DNA of 64,000 nucleotides from Triops longicaudatus. Lineage: Eukaryota; Arthropoda; Branchiopoda; Notostraca; Triopsidae. Below the pieces are notes generated by a model. That model was given only the letters and a program-made list of their open reading frames with translations, was not told the DNA's origin and ran no database searches. The stretch spans positions 1 to 64,000 of the forward strand of contig JAGQDJ010000223.1 of the NCBI GenBank assembly GCA_022885665.1, given 5' to 3'. The position numbers and the translations under genes were made by a program. How positions within the stretch are numbered: position 1 is the stretch's first letter; each line of letters begins with the position of its first letter. Below, in pieces: positions 62,829-64,000 of this stretch.

Positions 62829-64000
62829 CGTATTGACTAATTTCTTACTATCTGCATTGAATAGCAAAACTTTTTCGAGTCACAAAGTTACCCGAACCTC
62901 TCGAAAAGCTCTTACCTGATAGAATCTGGTTACTCAACGAATGAAGTACAATACTAGGGATTTCAGGTACGCAGTGTCACCTGCAGAACTTAACATGAAA
63001 ATAGAAATATATTGCTTGCCAAGAATAACCTTACTCGACTCATAAATTCTGAAACGAAGAAAAACGGACCGAAAACAAAAACAGCCTACACCACCAACTG
63101 TGAAAATCGTGTGGCAAGACATTTCATAAGTGTTAGCTAGGGGGCTATAGTTGCTTGGAAATATTCAAATAGATGTATAACGCTATTTTTTTCCCTAAAA
63201 ATAAATGAATTTACCAGAACACAAAGGTCTAATTAACACCATGATACTCAATTATTTCGTTTATATGAACGAAATCAGTTTAAGCAAATTCGGAAGGTCT
63301 AATTAGGCACAACACTATACGGGATCTTACGGTGGCGTCGACGGATGGATCTTTCTGCGGGTACGGCGAAATCTAGCTGTTACGAACCTAGCCAAGGGCG
63401 ACGAAATTGTTCCATATACTCGAAATTTGGTGTATCCAAATTTATCTATATTCACAACAACATTCCAGCATATTTCCGAACATTTTCTCTCATATAAAGA
63501 CTAAGCTTTTTTAAACAGAACTTTTAATTTTGCTTATGTGTAGCATTCGTTAGATGCAAGCATCTGATTTACTATTTCCAGCCTCAAGCCTACTGGGATG
63601 CACTACATGTATTAAGCATGTCAACGCAATAAATTGGAAAGTCTAGCTCAGCAGGATCACTATCATCATGTTCCATCAGTAGTTACTGCAACGTCAGCAG
63701 TGCGCTCGCGCCGGCACAAAAAAGTCAAATTGGTTAATTGTAACGGGCTAAAGGAAGATTATGTATATAGGGTGGGTGGAGAGTAATTGTTCAATATTAG
63801 TAGAACTTCGTTTTACACGAACGTCGGCTTTCATATTCAGACTTCGCCCTCCAATTCCGTATTCGCCTGATTTTATAATGGATTAAGACAGTGAGAAACT
63901 GAATTACTGGTGAATCCATTGAAGAAAGGAATACCAAATTTCGACCCAAATAGTTGTCAACAAGTTAAGCAGGTGCATTTCGGTAGCCGAGCTAGGCACA
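62829..64000. other. Region upstream of Staufen
   Basis: About 1.2 kb with no recognisable gene on either strand. The first part should include the Staufen 5' UTR and promoter. Confidence 0.45.

Overview
This is nuclear DNA from an invertebrate animal. Genes are split by GT-AG introns, many only 46-70 bp long. Gene blocks are dense and separated by AT-rich spacers with no recognisable content. Orthologues of general animal proteins are present. The short introns, the secreted leucine-rich-repeat protein and the corin-like protease would fit a tardigrade or an arthropod, but nothing here fixes the phylum. I built the gene models by eye, from protein similarity plus splice sites whose phases agree across every exon of each main model.

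Layout. 202-911 (+): Siva. 1440-9496 (-): SIPA1L-type RapGAP, 18 exons, with two short inverted-repeat transposons in one intron. 9.5-14.8 kb: spacer. 14805-16883 (+): SNW1/SKIP. 18.0-20.0 kb (-): uncertain multi-pass membrane protein. 21546-28336 (+): corin-like transmembrane serine protease with a large mucin-like stalk. 28711-29398 (-): MRPS28. 29750-30905 (-): secreted LRR protein. 31-37.5 kb: spacer with a 64-base T run. 37519-39416 (+): ADRM1/Rpn13. 40431-44678 (-): PI4KB. 44.7-55.5 kb: spacer with repeat fragments. 55501-57567 (+): ERGIC3, with ROMO1 nested antisense in its sixth intron (56769-57067). 57598-58826 (-): MTERF3. 58913-59062 (+): a 49-residue ORF of unknown status. 60029-62828 (-): Staufen with five dsRNA-binding domains.

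The genes belong to separate housekeeping and signalling pathways: Rap GTPase control, splicing, proteasome deubiquitination, Golgi PI4P synthesis, ER-Golgi trafficking, mitochondrial translation and inner-membrane biology, and mRNA localisation. There is no operon logic. The tightest packing is the ERGIC3/ROMO1/MTERF3 block. ERGIC3 and MTERF3 converge with only 30 bp between stop codons, and a mitochondrial gene sits inside an ERGIC3 intron. I saw no CRISPR array, rRNA gene or convincing tRNA gene. The main unusual items are the nested ROMO1, the mosaic protease, a cysteine-rich exon and three repeated HQR-type motifs in PI4KB, and several pogo-like transposon ends.
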